A stretch of 64,000 bases of DNA from Nocardia brasiliensis NBRC 14402 (GTDB lineage Bacteria; Actinomycetota; Actinomycetes; Mycobacteriales; Mycobacteriaceae). Position 1 is the stretch's first letter; the number at the start of each line of letters is the position of its first letter. The position numbers were made by a program, and so were the translations under genes. The DNA lies in NCBI RefSeq assembly GCF_000308475.2, contig NZ_BAFT02000104.1, positions 1 through 64,000 on the forward strand. The letters are read 5' to 3'. The notes below the pieces were generated by a model, which searched no databases, was not told the DNA's origin, and saw only the letters and a list, made by a program, of their open reading frames with translations. Positions 51,807 through 60,518 of this stretch are shown here, one piece after another.

Positions 51807-52543
51807 GCGCACGGCATTGCGCGACACCCTCTCCGGCCGGATTCCGGCGCGATCCGGACGGCAGCCATCCGCCGCTGGACTACGCGGAGTACGCGTCCAC
51901 GGTGCAGCGGCATCCGCGCGAATCGCTGATCGTGTTGCCGCAGCGGCTGACCGAGCTGACCGGACCGGTCTTCGGTTCGGACCGGGTAGGTCCCACCGAC
52001 CACGACCTGACCGCGCAGCACGCGGGCGAGCCGATCGGCCAGCGGATCATCGTGCACGGGCGGCTGCTCGACGGTGACGGCAAGCCGATCCCGCACTCGC
52101 TCATCGAGATCTGGCAGGCGAACGCGGGCGGTCGCTACCGGCACGACCGCGACCGCTGGAACTGCGCACTGGACCCCAACTTCGACGGCGCCGGACGCAC
52201 CTACACCGACAGCGCCGGGCGATACGAGTTCACCACGGTCAAACCCGGTGCGTACCCGTGGCGTAACCATCACAACGCGTGGCGGCCCGCGCACATCCAC
52301 TTCTCGTTGTTCGGGCAGGCGTTCACTCAGCGCCTGGTGACGCAGATGTACTTCCCCGGCGATCCGCTGTTCTTCCAGGACCCGGTCTACAACTCGGTGC
52401 CCGCGCACGCGCGCGAATTGCTGGTCAGCCGTTTCGATCACGCGCGCACCGAGCCGGAGCGAGCCCTGGCCTTCGAGTTCGACATCGTGCTGCGCGGGCG
52501 GGGCGCGACCCCGTTCGAAGACGAGGAGGCCGACGATGACTAG
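51803..52543 (+). CDS. pcaH: Protocatechuate 3,4-dioxygenase beta subunit
   Basis: A 246-residue iron(III) subunit opening protocatechuate between its hydroxyls to 3-carboxy-cis,cis-muconate. The iron ligands can be seen: Tyr in GGRYRHDRDRW, the second Tyr in AYPWRNHHNAW region, and the HIH pair in WRPAHIHFS. The IEIWQANAGG strand is the intradiol dioxygenase signature. ATG at 51803 overlaps pcaF; its end overlaps pcaG by 8 nt. Longer frames upstream are shadows of pcaF. Confidence 0.95.
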   Translation: MSARHCATPSPAGFRRDPDGSHPPLDYAEYASTVQRHPRESLIVLPQRLTELTGPVFGSDRVGPTDHDLTAQHAGEPIGQRIIVHGRLLDGDGKPIPHSLIEIWQANAGGRYRHDRDRWNCALDPNFDGAGRTYTDSAGRYEFTTVKPGAYPWRNHHNAWRPAHIHFSLFGQAFTQRLVTQMYFPGDPLFFQDPVYNSVPAHARELLVSRFDHARTEPERALAFEFDIVLRGRGATPFEDEEADDD

Positions 52544-53060
52544 GCTGCCCAGCACGCCCTCCCAGACCGTCGGTCCCTACCTGCATCTCGGATTGACCTG
52601 GGCGGACGGGCAATTCGCGGTCCCGCCCGGCGCGCCGGGTGCGGTGTGGCTCACCGGCCGGGTGTGCGACGGCGCGGGCACCGCCATCGACGACGCTCTG
52701 GTGGAGACCTGGCAGCTGGTCGGCGACGCGCACCGTGGCGAGCGAAACGGTTTCGCGCGCAGCGATACCCGGCGCGGCGAATACGCGCTGCACATCCTGG
52801 TCCCGGCAGCGGTGTGTGACGGCGCGGGCGGGCTGCAGGCCCCGCACCTGGACATGTCGGTGTTCGCCCGGGGACTGCTGCACCGTGTCGTCACCCGGGT
52901 GTACTTTCCGGAGCACGCCGACCGGCACGCGGTCGACCCCGTGCTGGCGGCGGTGCCGCCGGAACGCAGGCACACACTGATCGCCGCACGCGCCGGAGAC
53001 GGTTACGTTTTCGACGTCCACCTGCAGGGGCCGGACGAGACGGTGTTCTTCGATGTCTGA
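52536..53060 (+). CDS. pcaG: Protocatechuate 3,4-dioxygenase alpha subunit
   Basis: A 174-residue non-catalytic partner of PcaH. It shares the intradiol fold (SQTVGPYLHLGL, then VETWQLVGDAHRG and LDMSVFARGLLHRVVTRVYFP) but lacks the full iron-ligand set; where PcaH has the HIH pair this chain has LDMS. It is needed to form the alpha-beta protomer and close the active site. Overlaps pcaH by 8 nt and pcaB by 8 nt, so equal translation is likely. Confidence 0.93.
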   Translation: MTRLPSTPSQTVGPYLHLGLTWADGQFAVPPGAPGAVWLTGRVCDGAGTAIDDALVETWQLVGDAHRGERNGFARSDTRRGEYALHILVPAAVCDGAGGLQAPHLDMSVFARGLLHRVVTRVYFPEHADRHAVDPVLAAVPPERRHTLIAARAGDGYVFDVHLQGPDETVFFDV

Positions 53061-54399
53061 GCTCTTCGGTGGGGTGCTCGCGGCGGGCCCGGTCGCGGAG
53101 TCGGTCGGCGATCGGGCGTGGGTGCAGGCGATGCTCGATTTCGAGGCGGCGCTCGCCCGTGCTGCGGCGGCGGCCGGCGTGGTTCCGGCGACCGCCGCGG
53201 ACGAGATCGAAAAGCACTGCCGTGCCGAGAAGTACGACGCCGCTGCGTTGGGTGCGGCCGCGGTGCGGATCGGCAACCCGGCGGGTCCGCTGGTACGCGC
53301 GCTGACCGCGCGGGTCGGCCCTGCGGCGGCGGCCTACGTGCATCTCGGTGCGACCAGTCAGGATGTCCTCGACACCGCCGCGATGCTGGTCACCGCCCGA
53401 GCACTGGCCGCGCTGCGTGCCGATTTGGTGGCGTGCGCCGAGTTGCTCGCGCGTTCGGCCGAGGAGCACGCGGATACCGTGCTGGCCGGGCGCAGCCTGT
53501 TGCAACAGGCACCCCCGGTGACGTTCGGGCTCACGGCCGCCGGATGGCTGGGCGGTGTGGTCGCGGCGTTGCGGCAGCTCGATCGCGTTCGGGATCACCG
53601 CCTGGCGGTGCAGTTCGGCGGTGCTGTCGGGACGGCGGCGGCGCTGGGCGAGCACGGAGTTCCTGTGCTGACTGAGCTGGCGCGTCAGCTACGCCTCGCG
53701 GAGCCGACCGTGCCCTGGCACACCGAACGCAGCCGAATCGCGGAAATCGCGGGCGCTTTGGGCCAGACCTGCGGTGCGGTCTCGAAGATCGCCCGCGACG
53801 TCACCTTGCTCGCGCAGACCGAAGTCGCCGAGGTGTCCGAGCAGGGCCCATCCGGTAGCGGTGGATCATCGACCATGCCGCACAAGCGAAATCCCGTCGC
53901 GGCGGTGCTTGCCGCCGGTGCGGCCGCGCAGGCGCCCGGCCTGGTCGCGACCGTGCTGGGTTCGGCTGCCCACGAATATCAACGCGCCGCCGGGTCGTGG
54001 CATGCGGAGTGGCGCCCGCTGGTCGAACTGCTGCGCAGCACCGGTTCGGCGGTGCACTGGCTGCGGGTTTGCCTGTTGCGCCTGCACATTGATCCCGCGC
54101 GGATGCGCGCGAATCTGGTAGGTTCCGGTGGTTTGCTCGTGGCCGAACACGTCGCCGTCGAGTTGGTGTCGGCGAGCGGGGGTGCGGTGGGTCGACAGGA
54201 GGCCGGTGATCTCGTGGCGGCCTGCTGTGCCGACGCCATGCGGGGCGACCTTGCCGAGTTGCTCGCGGCCGATCCGGTGATCGGGAAGTATCTGGACCGC
54301 AGGCGAATCGATGGGCTGCTCGATCCGTCCGGGTATCTGGGTTCGGCGAACGAATTCCGGCTGCGCGCGCTGGTCGAATGGCAGGGAGTCGAGCGATGA
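53053..54399 (+). CDS. pcaB: 3-carboxy-cis,cis-muconate cycloisomerase
   Basis: A 448-residue member of the fumarase/aspartase superfamily converting 3-carboxymuconate to 4-carboxymuconolactone. The superfamily signature GSSTMPHKRNP is near residue 275; the early conserved regions AYVHLGATSQDVLDT and LAGRSLLQQAPPVTFG are also present. The ATG at 53053 overlaps pcaG by 8 nt; the pcaD start overlaps its stop (ATGA). The family's bacterial members are usually 400-450 residues. Confidence 0.93.
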   Translation: MSELFGGVLAAGPVAESVGDRAWVQAMLDFEAALARAAAAAGVVPATAADEIEKHCRAEKYDAAALGAAAVRIGNPAGPLVRALTARVGPAAAAYVHLGATSQDVLDTAAMLVTARALAALRADLVACAELLARSAEEHADTVLAGRSLLQQAPPVTFGLTAAGWLGGVVAALRQLDRVRDHRLAVQFGGAVGTAAALGEHGVPVLTELARQLRLAEPTVPWHTERSRIAEIAGALGQTCGAVSKIARDVTLLAQTEVAEVSEQGPSGSGGSSTMPHKRNPVAAVLAAGAAAQAPGLVATVLGSAAHEYQRAAGSWHAEWRPLVELLRSTGSAVHWLRVCLLRLHIDPARMRANLVGSGGLLVAEHVAVELVSASGGAVGRQEAGDLVAACCADAMRGDLAELLAADPVIGKYLDRRRIDGLLDPSGYLGSANEFRLRALVEWQGVER

Positions 54400-55172
54400 G
54401 TTCGGTTGCGGTGCATGCCCACGTCGACGGACCGTCGGCGGGGGACATGGTGGTGCTGAGCGGGTCGCTCGGCAGCGATATGCGAATGTGGGAGCCACAG
54501 GTGGCGGCGCTCACCGCCGCGGGCTACCGGGTGGTGCGCTACGACCAACGCGGCCACGGGAATTCGCCGGTGCCGGCCGGACCGTATACCCTGGCCGATC
54601 TCGGTTCCGACGTGCTCGCGCTGCTCGACCGGCTGGCTGCTCGCCGCGTGCACTTCGTGGGATTGTCGCTGGGCGGCATGATCGGCATGTGGCTCGGTGC
54701 GCATGCCCCGCACCGGCTGCGCACGTTGACGCTGTGCTGCACCAGCGCCGAACTCGGCCCGCCCTCCGGCTGGGCCGAGCGCGCCGCCACGGTCCGCGCC
54801 GCAGGGACCGCGGCGGTGGCGGGCGCGGTCGTGCGCCGGTGGTTCACCCCGCAGTGGTGCGCTGCCCACCCGGAACGAATCCGCTGCTACGAGAACATGA
54901 TCGCCGCCACGCCCGCCGAGGGCTACGCCGCGTGCTGCGCGGCGATCGAAACGATGGACATCGCGGCGGGTCTGACCAGAATCAACGCACCCACGCTGGT
55001 CGTCGCGGGTGCGGACGATCCTGCGACGCCGCCCGCGCACGGTCGCCGCATCGCCGCGGCCATCCCGCTGGCCCGGCTCGAAATCATCGAGTCCGCCGCA
55101 CATCTGGCGAACGTCGAACGACCGGACGTCATCGACCAGCTGATCCTCGGACACCTGAAGGAGAACTCGTGA
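54396..55172 (+). CDS. pcaD: 3-oxoadipate enol-lactonase
   Basis: A 258-residue alpha/beta hydrolase opening the enol-lactone to 3-oxoadipate. The nucleophile is Ser91 (GLSLGGM), the oxyanion segment is VLSGSLGSDMRMWEPQ, and the acid and His lie in VVAGADDPATPP and ESAAHLANVE. ATG at 54396 is taken from the ATGA overlap with pcaB. In many actinomycetes this domain is fused to the next enzyme as PcaL; here the two are separate genes joined only by a 4-nt overlap. Confidence 0.92.
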   Translation: MSSVAVHAHVDGPSAGDMVVLSGSLGSDMRMWEPQVAALTAAGYRVVRYDQRGHGNSPVPAGPYTLADLGSDVLALLDRLAARRVHFVGLSLGGMIGMWLGAHAPHRLRTLTLCCTSAELGPPSGWAERAATVRAAGTAAVAGAVVRRWFTPQWCAAHPERIRCYENMIAATPAEGYAACCAAIETMDIAAGLTRINAPTLVVAGADDPATPPAHGRRIAAAIPLARLEIIESAAHLANVERPDVIDQLILGHLKENS

Positions 55173-55546
55173 ACGAACGTGCCGAGCGAGGCGCTCAGGT
55201 CCGGCGCGAGGTGCTCGGCGCCGCGCACGTCGACCGTGCCGCGGCCGCGACAACCGAATTCACCCGCCCGTTCCAGGAATACATTACCGAGTCGGTGTGG
55301 GGATCGATCTGGGCCCGGCCCGGTCTCGACCGCCGCACCCGCAGCTGCATCACCCTCGCCGTGCTCACCGCGCTGGGCCGCCACGACGAGATCGCGATGC
55401 ACGTACGCGCGGCCCGCCGCCACGGTCTCACCCCCGCCGAGATCGCCGAGGTCCTCCTGCACACCGGCGCCTACGCGGGCGTTCCGGCCGCCAACGCCGC
55501 CTTCACGATCGGCCAGGCCGTGCTGGACGAACCCGGCGAGTCCTAG
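55169..55546 (+). CDS. pcaC: 4-carboxymuconolactone decarboxylase
   Basis: A 125-residue AhpD/CMD-fold protein decarboxylating 4-carboxymuconolactone to the enol-lactone used by PcaD. It shows the family blocks: FTRPFQEYITESVWGSIWARPGLDRRTRSCITLAVLTALGR and EIAMHVRAARRHGLTPAEIAEVLLHTGAYAGVPAANAAF. GTG start overlaps the pcaD stop (GTGA). Last gene of the operon; the stop is 19 bp from that of the convergent oxidase gene. Confidence 0.93.
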   Translation: MNERAERGAQVRREVLGAAHVDRAAAATTEFTRPFQEYITESVWGSIWARPGLDRRTRSCITLAVLTALGRHDEIAMHVRAARRHGLTPAEIAEVLLHTGAYAGVPAANAAFTIGQAVLDEPGES

Positions 55547-55565
55547 GTTTCTGCTCCGGTTCGGC

Positions 55566-56912
55566 TCATGGGTCGAGCACCTTGCCCGGGTTGAAGAGGT
55601 TCAGCGGGTCGAGGGTGCGTTTGATCGCGAGCATCAGATCGACTGCCGCGCCGTGTTCTTCGCGCAGGTACTTCTTCTTGGTGAGGCCGATGCCGTGCTC
55701 CCCCGTCGCGGTGCCGCCCACGGCCAGGGCATGGCGCACCAACTGGTCGGAGTACTGTTGCACCACCTCGTCGTCGTGCTCGTCGTAGGGCACGATGGTG
55801 TGCACGTTGCCGTCACCGATGTGCCCGCAGACGCTGACCGCCAGCCCGAGGTCCTTGCCGAGGCGCAGCGCGGTATCGACGGCGTCCGCGAGCCGGGAGT
55901 ACGGGACGGCGGTGTCGGTCACCATGAACCGGCGTCCGGGGTGCAGCGATTTCAACGCGAAGAAGAGATTGTGCCGGTCCTCCCACAGGGCGTAGCGCTC
56001 GGTGTGGGTGCGTGCCGCGGCGACGTCGAGGGCCTTGTGGCCCTGGACGATTCGGGTGATCTCTTGTTCCTCGGCGATCGCGGCCGGCTCCGACGACGAC
56101 TCCACGTCGATGAACAGCGCCGGGGTCTCGGCATAGTCGGTGCCCCGATAGGCGTTGGTCGCGACCATGCTGACCGCGTCGACGAGTTCCAGCCTGCTCA
56201 CCGGCAGTGCGGCACCGAGCATCTCGACGGCGGCGTCCACCGCATCCGCCACCGTGGGAAACGAAATCCGCAGCGAGCGAAGATATTCCGGGATGGGGTG
56301 CAGGCGCACGGTGAGTTCGGTGATGATGCCGAGGGTGCCCGCGGAGCCGATCAGCAGATCTTTGAGGTCGTAGCCGCTGGAGGATTTGCGGACCGCGCGG
56401 CCGAAGCGCGCCACCGTCGCGTCGGGGAGCACCGCCTGCAGCGCAAGCACGTTCGCCCGCATCCCGCCGTAGCGGACGGTGGTGGTGCCGCTGGCATTGG
56501 TCGCGGCCATGCCGCCCAGCGAGGCGTCGGCCCCGGGGTCGACGGTGAACTGCAAACCGTGTTCGGCCGTCGCCGCGTTCAGTTGGGTGCGGGTGACGCC
56601 CGGTTGCACCGTGGCGGTGAAATCGGTGGGGGAGATGTCGAGGATCGAATTCGCCTGCGACAGATCGACGATCAGTTCGTTGCGCTGAGCGAGCAGGTGT
56701 CCTTCCAGGCTGGTGCCGGCGCCGCGGGCGATGAGCGGGGTCCGCGTCGCCCGCGCCCACCGCACCAGCGCGGCCACCTCGTCGACATCGGCCGGTGCCG
56801 CGACGCCGCGCGGGCGTTGCCCCGCGCGCCCGGTCTCGTCGACCGTGAACTGGTCGAGAACCGCGGGGCGCGTGTCGATCTCGAGGGGTGGGCCGTCGAA
56901 CGCGGTGGTCAT
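55566..56912 (-). CDS. FAD-linked oxidase, D-lactate dehydrogenase/GlcD type
   Basis: A 448-residue flavoprotein oxidising a 2-hydroxy acid such as D-lactate or glycolate. The FAD PCMH fold is present: LIARGAGTSLEGHLLAQRNELIVDLSQ, PGVTRTQLNAATAEHGLQF, and ATNASGTTTVRYGGMRANVLAL. The C-terminal cap ends with the GHIGDGNVHTIVPY and TATGEHGIGLTKKKYLREEHG metal/active-site motifs. The ATG at 56912 has GGAGGAG upstream; the longer frame is shadow. Stand-alone, convergent with the pca operon. Substrate not determinable by eye, though D-lactate dehydrogenase is likeliest. Confidence 0.9.
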   Translation of the reverse strand: MTTAFDGPPLEIDTRPAVLDQFTVDETGRAGQRPRGVAAPADVDEVAALVRWARATRTPLIARGAGTSLEGHLLAQRNELIVDLSQANSILDISPTDFTATVQPGVTRTQLNAATAEHGLQFTVDPGADASLGGMAATNASGTTTVRYGGMRANVLALQAVLPDATVARFGRAVRKSSSGYDLKDLLIGSAGTLGIITELTVRLHPIPEYLRSLRISFPTVADAVDAAVEMLGAALPVSRLELVDAVSMVATNAYRGTDYAETPALFIDVESSSEPAAIAEEQEITRIVQGHKALDVAAARTHTERYALWEDRHNLFFALKSLHPGRRFMVTDTAVPYSRLADAVDTALRLGKDLGLAVSVCGHIGDGNVHTIVPYDEHDDEVVQQYSDQLVRHALAVGGTATGEHGIGLTKKKYLREEHGAAVDLMLAIKRTLDPLNLFNPGKVLDP

Positions 56913-56974
56913 CGTGCTCCTCCAGCCGGGCCCGCACTGGGTCGGCGCCCGTCCTCGCATCGTAAATCGCGGCC

Positions 56975-57595
56975 TCAGCTCGCGGGCGTCAATCGCGGCA
57001 CCGGCGGCAGCGGGACGACGGTGGGCGCGGCGCGGAACGCCTGCAGCATGAGCGCGGCGAAGCGCCGGGACGCCGCGACGCGTGCCGCAGGGCTGCTCGT
57101 ACGCAGGCCGCCGTTGGCCATGATCATCAGGACGAGGTCGTCCAACAGGATGTCGGCGCGCAACTGACCGCTGTCCTTGGCGCGCCGCAGCAGTTCGGCG
57201 GCGCCGATGAGCGAGGACGAACGGATCGCGGTGAAGTCCATCGAGTGCGGAAAGGCGGACATGAGGGCAGCGCTGAAACCCTGGTCGCGCGCCAGCAATT
57301 CGCACAACTTCTCGACGGCGACACTGAAGCCGTGCCACGCGTCCGGGTCGGCCAAGCCCTCGTCCACGATGGCTCGGCACGCGTGCATGTGATCGGTGAA
57401 CGCCTCGGTGACCAGCGACTCCTTGGTCGGGAAGTGCCGGTAGAGGGTGGCCGGGCCGACCTGCGCGTGCCGGGCGATCGCGCGCATCGGCACGTCCAGG
57501 CCGTCGGCGACGAATACCGCGCGCGCCGCGTCCAGAATGCGCTCGCGGTTGTCCCGCGCGTCGGAACGGAGGGTCTGAGACAAACGGGTGGTCAC
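56975..57595 (-). CDS. TetR-family regulator
   Basis: A TetR repressor of 206 residues if started at the GTG at 57595, or 209 from the GTG at 57604. The helix-turn-helix is RERILDAARAVFVADGLDVPMRAIARHAQVGPATLYRHFPTKESLVTEAF; the rest is a helical ligand domain (SBP-like, with GAAELLRRAKDSGQLRADI). Divergent from the quinone oxidoreductase gene across 73-82 bp, where a palindrome pair at 57605-57632 is the probable operator. It likely represses that gene in the absence of an electrophile or quinone-like ligand; inference from position. Confidence 0.88.
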   Translation of the reverse strand: MTTRLSQTLRSDARDNRERILDAARAVFVADGLDVPMRAIARHAQVGPATLYRHFPTKESLVTEAFTDHMHACRAIVDEGLADPDAWHGFSVAVEKLCELLARDQGFSAALMSAFPHSMDFTAIRSSSLIGAAELLRRAKDSGQLRADILLDDLVLMIMANGGLRTSSPAARVAASRRFAALMLQAFRAAPTVVPLPPVPRLTPAS

Positions 57596-57604
57596 CGCTC
57601 TCAC

Positions 57605-57632
57605 TTTAGCTAAACGGACGGGGGCGTCCGTT
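57605..57632. promoter_or_regulatory. Probable TetR operator: two abutting palindromes
   Basis: A perfect 10-bp palindrome TTTAGCTAAA (57605-57614) overlaps a second inverted repeat, AACGGACG (57613-57620) and CGTCCGTT (57625-57632) with a 4-bp centre. Both lie in the short divergent gap between the TetR gene and the quinone oxidoreductase gene, where a TetR dimer would be expected to bind. Confidence 0.65.
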
Positions 57633-57677
57633 ACGTTCCGTGGATCGGTTCAGCTCGAAAAGCCCACGGAGGCAGCA

Positions 57678-58640
57678 GTGAAAGCAGTGACGTTCCCGGC
57701 GTTCGGGACGCCGGAGATGCTCGCCGTGGTCGATCTTCCCGACCCGGGCCCGGCCGCGGGCGAGGTGCTGATCGTGACCGAGGCGATCGGGGTCGGCGGG
57801 CTCGACGCGCTGATCCGCAGCGGCGCGTTGACCGCCTACGGGTCCACGCCCGGGCACGTTCTCGGCAGTGAGGTGGCGGGGACCGTCGCGGCGGTGGGCG
57901 ACGGTGTCGACACCGCGTGGATCGGTCGGCGGGTCTGGGCGCACACCGGGTTGACCGGGGGCTACGCCGAGCGCGCTGTCGCCCCGGCCGCGACGGTGGT
58001 GCCCGTCCCGGAGGCGGTGTCGGCCGCCGCGGCGGTGACCCTCGGGAGTTCGGCCATGGTGGCCCATTTCGCCTTGCGTCATGCCCATTTCGCGCCCGGT
58101 GAGTCGGTGCTCGTGCGGGGCGCGGCCGGGGGCATCGGGGTGATGGTGGTCCGGCTCGCGGCGCGGCGCGGCGCGGGATCGGTCGCGGTGACGACCTCCT
58201 CGGCCGAGCGTGGTGAACGCCTGCGCAAGCTCGGCGCCACGCACGTACTGGACCGGCACGGCCGCGGCGGGCCGGAAGCTCCCGCGGACTACGACGTGAT
58301 CATCGATATCGTCGGCGGTGCGGCGGTGTCCGCATTCCTCGGCAGGCTCGCGCCGAACGGCCGCATGGTGGTGGTCGGGGCGATGGGCGGTATGCCGCCG
58401 GCGGACTTCGCCGCGCCGATGATCGCGGCATTTCAGAAATCGCTGTCGTTCGCGACCTTCAGCGCGGATACGGTTGCGGCCCCCGAGATCAGCGCGGCGA
58501 TCGCCGAACTGTTCGCCGCCGCGAGCCGCGGTGAACTGGAAGCGATGGTGCACGAAGAGCTTTCGTTGGCCGACGCGGTCCGGGCGCACCGGATGATCGA
58601 CGCGGGCGAGGTGTTCGGCCGAGTCGTGCTCGTGCCCTGA
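57678..58640 (+). CDS. Zinc-less quinone oxidoreductase (MDR family)
   Basis: A 320-residue NADPH-dependent reductase. The GroES-like N-terminus (KAVTFPAFGTPEMLAVVDLPDPGPAAGEVLI) and the NADPH-binding loop VRGAAGGIGVMVVRLAARRGAG are typical of the QOR/zeta-crystallin group. The structural zinc cysteines are absent, so it is the zinc-independent type. GTG start at 57678 has GGAGG 6 nt upstream. Divergent from the TetR gene, which probably controls it. Substrate probably a quinone or enone; family inference. Confidence 0.92.
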   Translation: MKAVTFPAFGTPEMLAVVDLPDPGPAAGEVLIVTEAIGVGGLDALIRSGALTAYGSTPGHVLGSEVAGTVAAVGDGVDTAWIGRRVWAHTGLTGGYAERAVAPAATVVPVPEAVSAAAAVTLGSSAMVAHFALRHAHFAPGESVLVRGAAGGIGVMVVRLAARRGAGSVAVTTSSAERGERLRKLGATHVLDRHGRGGPEAPADYDVIIDIVGGAAVSAFLGRLAPNGRMVVVGAMGGMPPADFAAPMIAAFQKSLSFATFSADTVAAPEISAAIAELFAAASRGELEAMVHEELSLADAVRAHRMIDAGEVFGRVVLVP

Positions 58641-58735
58641 GGTACCGGCGACGCGGGGCGGCGGTGCGGCACCGATGAGTTCTGCCGCCCTGCCCCGTCG
58701 ATACGGTGACAGACTTCGACGCGAAGGGCGCACAG

Positions 58736-59521
58736 ATGAGCACGGCGATATCGGCGGACGGCACGCGACTGGCCTACGACGTGGTGGGCGAGGGGCCCGC
58801 ACTGGTGTACGTCACGGGGGCGACCTGCTTCCGGAAGTTCCGGCCCGTCGTGGACGACGTCAAAGCGTTCTCGAAGGAATTCACCGTCTATACCTACGAC
58901 CGCCGCGGCCGCGGCGACAGTACCGACACCGCGCCCTACGAGGTGCAGCGCGAAGTCGACGATATCGAGGCGATGATCGACGCGGCCGGCGGCAACGCCT
59001 TCGTTTACGGGCATTCCTCGGGTGCTGTGCTCACGCTCGAAGCCGCGCTGCGGTTACCGCACAAGGTCGATCGGGCGGTCATCTATGACGCGTCGTACGT
59101 GCACGACGCGGCAGAACGCGATTCCTACGCCGAATTGGCGCGGAAGGTCGAATCGCGCCTGCGAAAGGGCGAGAACTCCGGCGCGGTGCGGGAATTCCTG
59201 CGCGAAATCGGCATGCCGCGTCCGTTCGTCGCGCTGCTGCCGCTGTTTCCCGGCTGGTCCACCATGAAGGCCCTGGCACCCACCCTCACCTACGACATCG
59301 CGCTGACCGCGGACGTGCCCCCGCTGGACCGGCTCGGCGGCATCAAAGTACCGCTGCATATCGTCGCCGGTGCGAAAAGCCCGGCCGGATTGCACGACGT
59401 CGCACAGCAACTCGCCGACACCATTCCCACCTCCACCCTTCGCACTCTCGAGGGGCAGAACCATATGGTCAGCACCAAAGCGTTGCTGCCGATTCTGTGT
59501 GACTTCCTACGCGCGCGGTGA
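58736..59521 (+). CDS. Alpha/beta hydrolase
   Basis: A 261-residue hydrolase with YVTGATCFRKFRPV (oxyanion region with an unusual ATCFRKF), the nucleophile Ser94 in VYGHSSGAVL, an acid in IVAGAKSPAGLHD region, and His in GQNHMVST near the end. The ATG at 58736 starts the protein directly at the first strand (TAISADGTRLAYDVVG). Same strand as the quinone reductase, 95 bp downstream, so possibly co-regulated. Substrate unknown. Confidence 0.88.
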   Translation: MSTAISADGTRLAYDVVGEGPALVYVTGATCFRKFRPVVDDVKAFSKEFTVYTYDRRGRGDSTDTAPYEVQREVDDIEAMIDAAGGNAFVYGHSSGAVLTLEAALRLPHKVDRAVIYDASYVHDAAERDSYAELARKVESRLRKGENSGAVREFLREIGMPRPFVALLPLFPGWSTMKALAPTLTYDIALTADVPPLDRLGGIKVPLHIVAGAKSPAGLHDVAQQLADTIPTSTLRTLEGQNHMVSTKALLPILCDFLRAR

Positions 59522-59618
59522 ACGCGAGTTCGGTCAGCGGGGACCCGTTTCGCTGGATTCGCCCCGATTCGGGTAGCGATCTACTCAGGTGCGGCATCCT
59601 GACCTGCGGTGTCATGGT

Positions 59619-59645
59619 GTCGAAAGATTGACTTTCGTCGAAAGA
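59619..59645. repeat. Direct and inverted GTCGAAAGA repeats before the first SARP gene
   Basis: GTCGAAAGA occurs twice in direct orientation (59619-59627 and 59637-59645, period 18 bp), with an intervening CTTTCG that forms an inverted repeat with the first copy. The elements lie directly upstream of the start of the SARP-type regulator gene and may be autoregulatory. Confidence 0.45.
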
Positions 59646-59652
59646 CGTGACC

Positions 59653-60483
59653 ATGTGGGTAGCGAATTCAGCGATGGCGGGAAGGGCAGCAGGCCCCTTC
59701 CCGGCGTACCCGCGGACCAGGATCACCGCGGCGTATGCGGCTGGTTCCGCAGACTTGCCGGGGGCCGGCGCGCAGTTGTCGTTGTTCGGTGGGTTCGAGT
59801 TGCGGGTGGGCGGGGTGAAAGTGGTGCTGCCGGCGCACGCGCAGCGGGTGCTCGCCTATCTCGCACTGCACCGGATGACCGCGCCCGAGTGTGGACGCCG
59901 GGTGCTGGCCGAGCGGTTGTGGGAGAACTCGTCGCCGGATCGGTCCTCGGCCAGCCTGCGCACGGCGCTGTGGCGGATCCGCCGGGCAGGGCCTGCCCTG
60001 CTCGGCGGCGACGCGGAGCGTGTGCGGTTGACCGATCAGGTCGAGGTCGACGTGGACCGGTTCCGGCGGCGCGCCGAGGACTTGCTGGCCGGGTGCGCGG
60101 GCCCGGCGGCGAATGCGCACGAGCTGTGCACGGCGGCCGAACTCCTACCGGGCTGGGACGAGGACTGGCTGGTGCTGTTCCGCGAACAGCTCAGGTTGCT
60201 GCGGCTGCACACGTTGGAGGCGGTGGCCCGCAAGGACTGCGCCCTGGGCCGCTATCCGCAGGCGATCGACCTGATCCTGCGGGTCGTCGCCGAGGAACCG
60301 CTGCGCGAATCGGCGCAGGCGATTCTGATCGATGCCCACCTCGGCGAGGGCAACGCGGCCGAGGCGCGCAGACAGTTCGACCTCTTCGCGGCGACGCTGT
60401 GGCGCGAACTCGCGCTGCGCCCGTCGGCCGAACTCGGGCGGCGCGCCGGGGTCCGGGAGTGCTCGGCGACTACGCGCCGTTGA
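59653..60483 (+). CDS. SARP-type (BTAD) transcriptional regulator, copy 1
   Basis: A 276-residue activator-type regulator. After a 38-residue N-terminal extension comes the OmpR-like winged helix (LSLFGGFELRVGGVKVVLPAHAQRVLAYLALH, then RRVLAERLWENSSPDRSSASLRTALWRIRRAG). The BTAD tetratricopeptide-like domain (LCTAAELLPGWDEDWLVLFREQLRLLRLHTLEAVA and LRESAQAILIDAHLGEGNAAEARRQFDLF) follows. Starts possible are GTG at 59647 or ATG at 59653. SARPs usually activate antibiotic or secondary-metabolite genes. A close paralogue (62166-62963) flanks the same metallopeptidase on the other side. No biosynthetic cluster is in view. Confidence 0.88.
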   Translation: MWVANSAMAGRAAGPFPAYPRTRITAAYAAGSADLPGAGAQLSLFGGFELRVGGVKVVLPAHAQRVLAYLALHRMTAPECGRRVLAERLWENSSPDRSSASLRTALWRIRRAGPALLGGDAERVRLTDQVEVDVDRFRRRAEDLLAGCAGPAANAHELCTAAELLPGWDEDWLVLFREQLRLLRLHTLEAVARKDCALGRYPQAIDLILRVVAEEPLRESAQAILIDAHLGEGNAAEARRQFDLFAATLWRELALRPSAELGRRAGVRECSATTRR

Positions 60484-60518
60484 CGCCGACGCGTACGGTA
60501 GCGAGGCACGCTGCGCGG

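Noticed and set aside
59589..60518. N-terminal extension of the metallopeptidase frame across the SARP gene
   Set aside because: This frame overlaps the SARP gene on the same strand, is Arg/Gly/Pro-rich and has no domain character. The protein begins at about 60459-60519.
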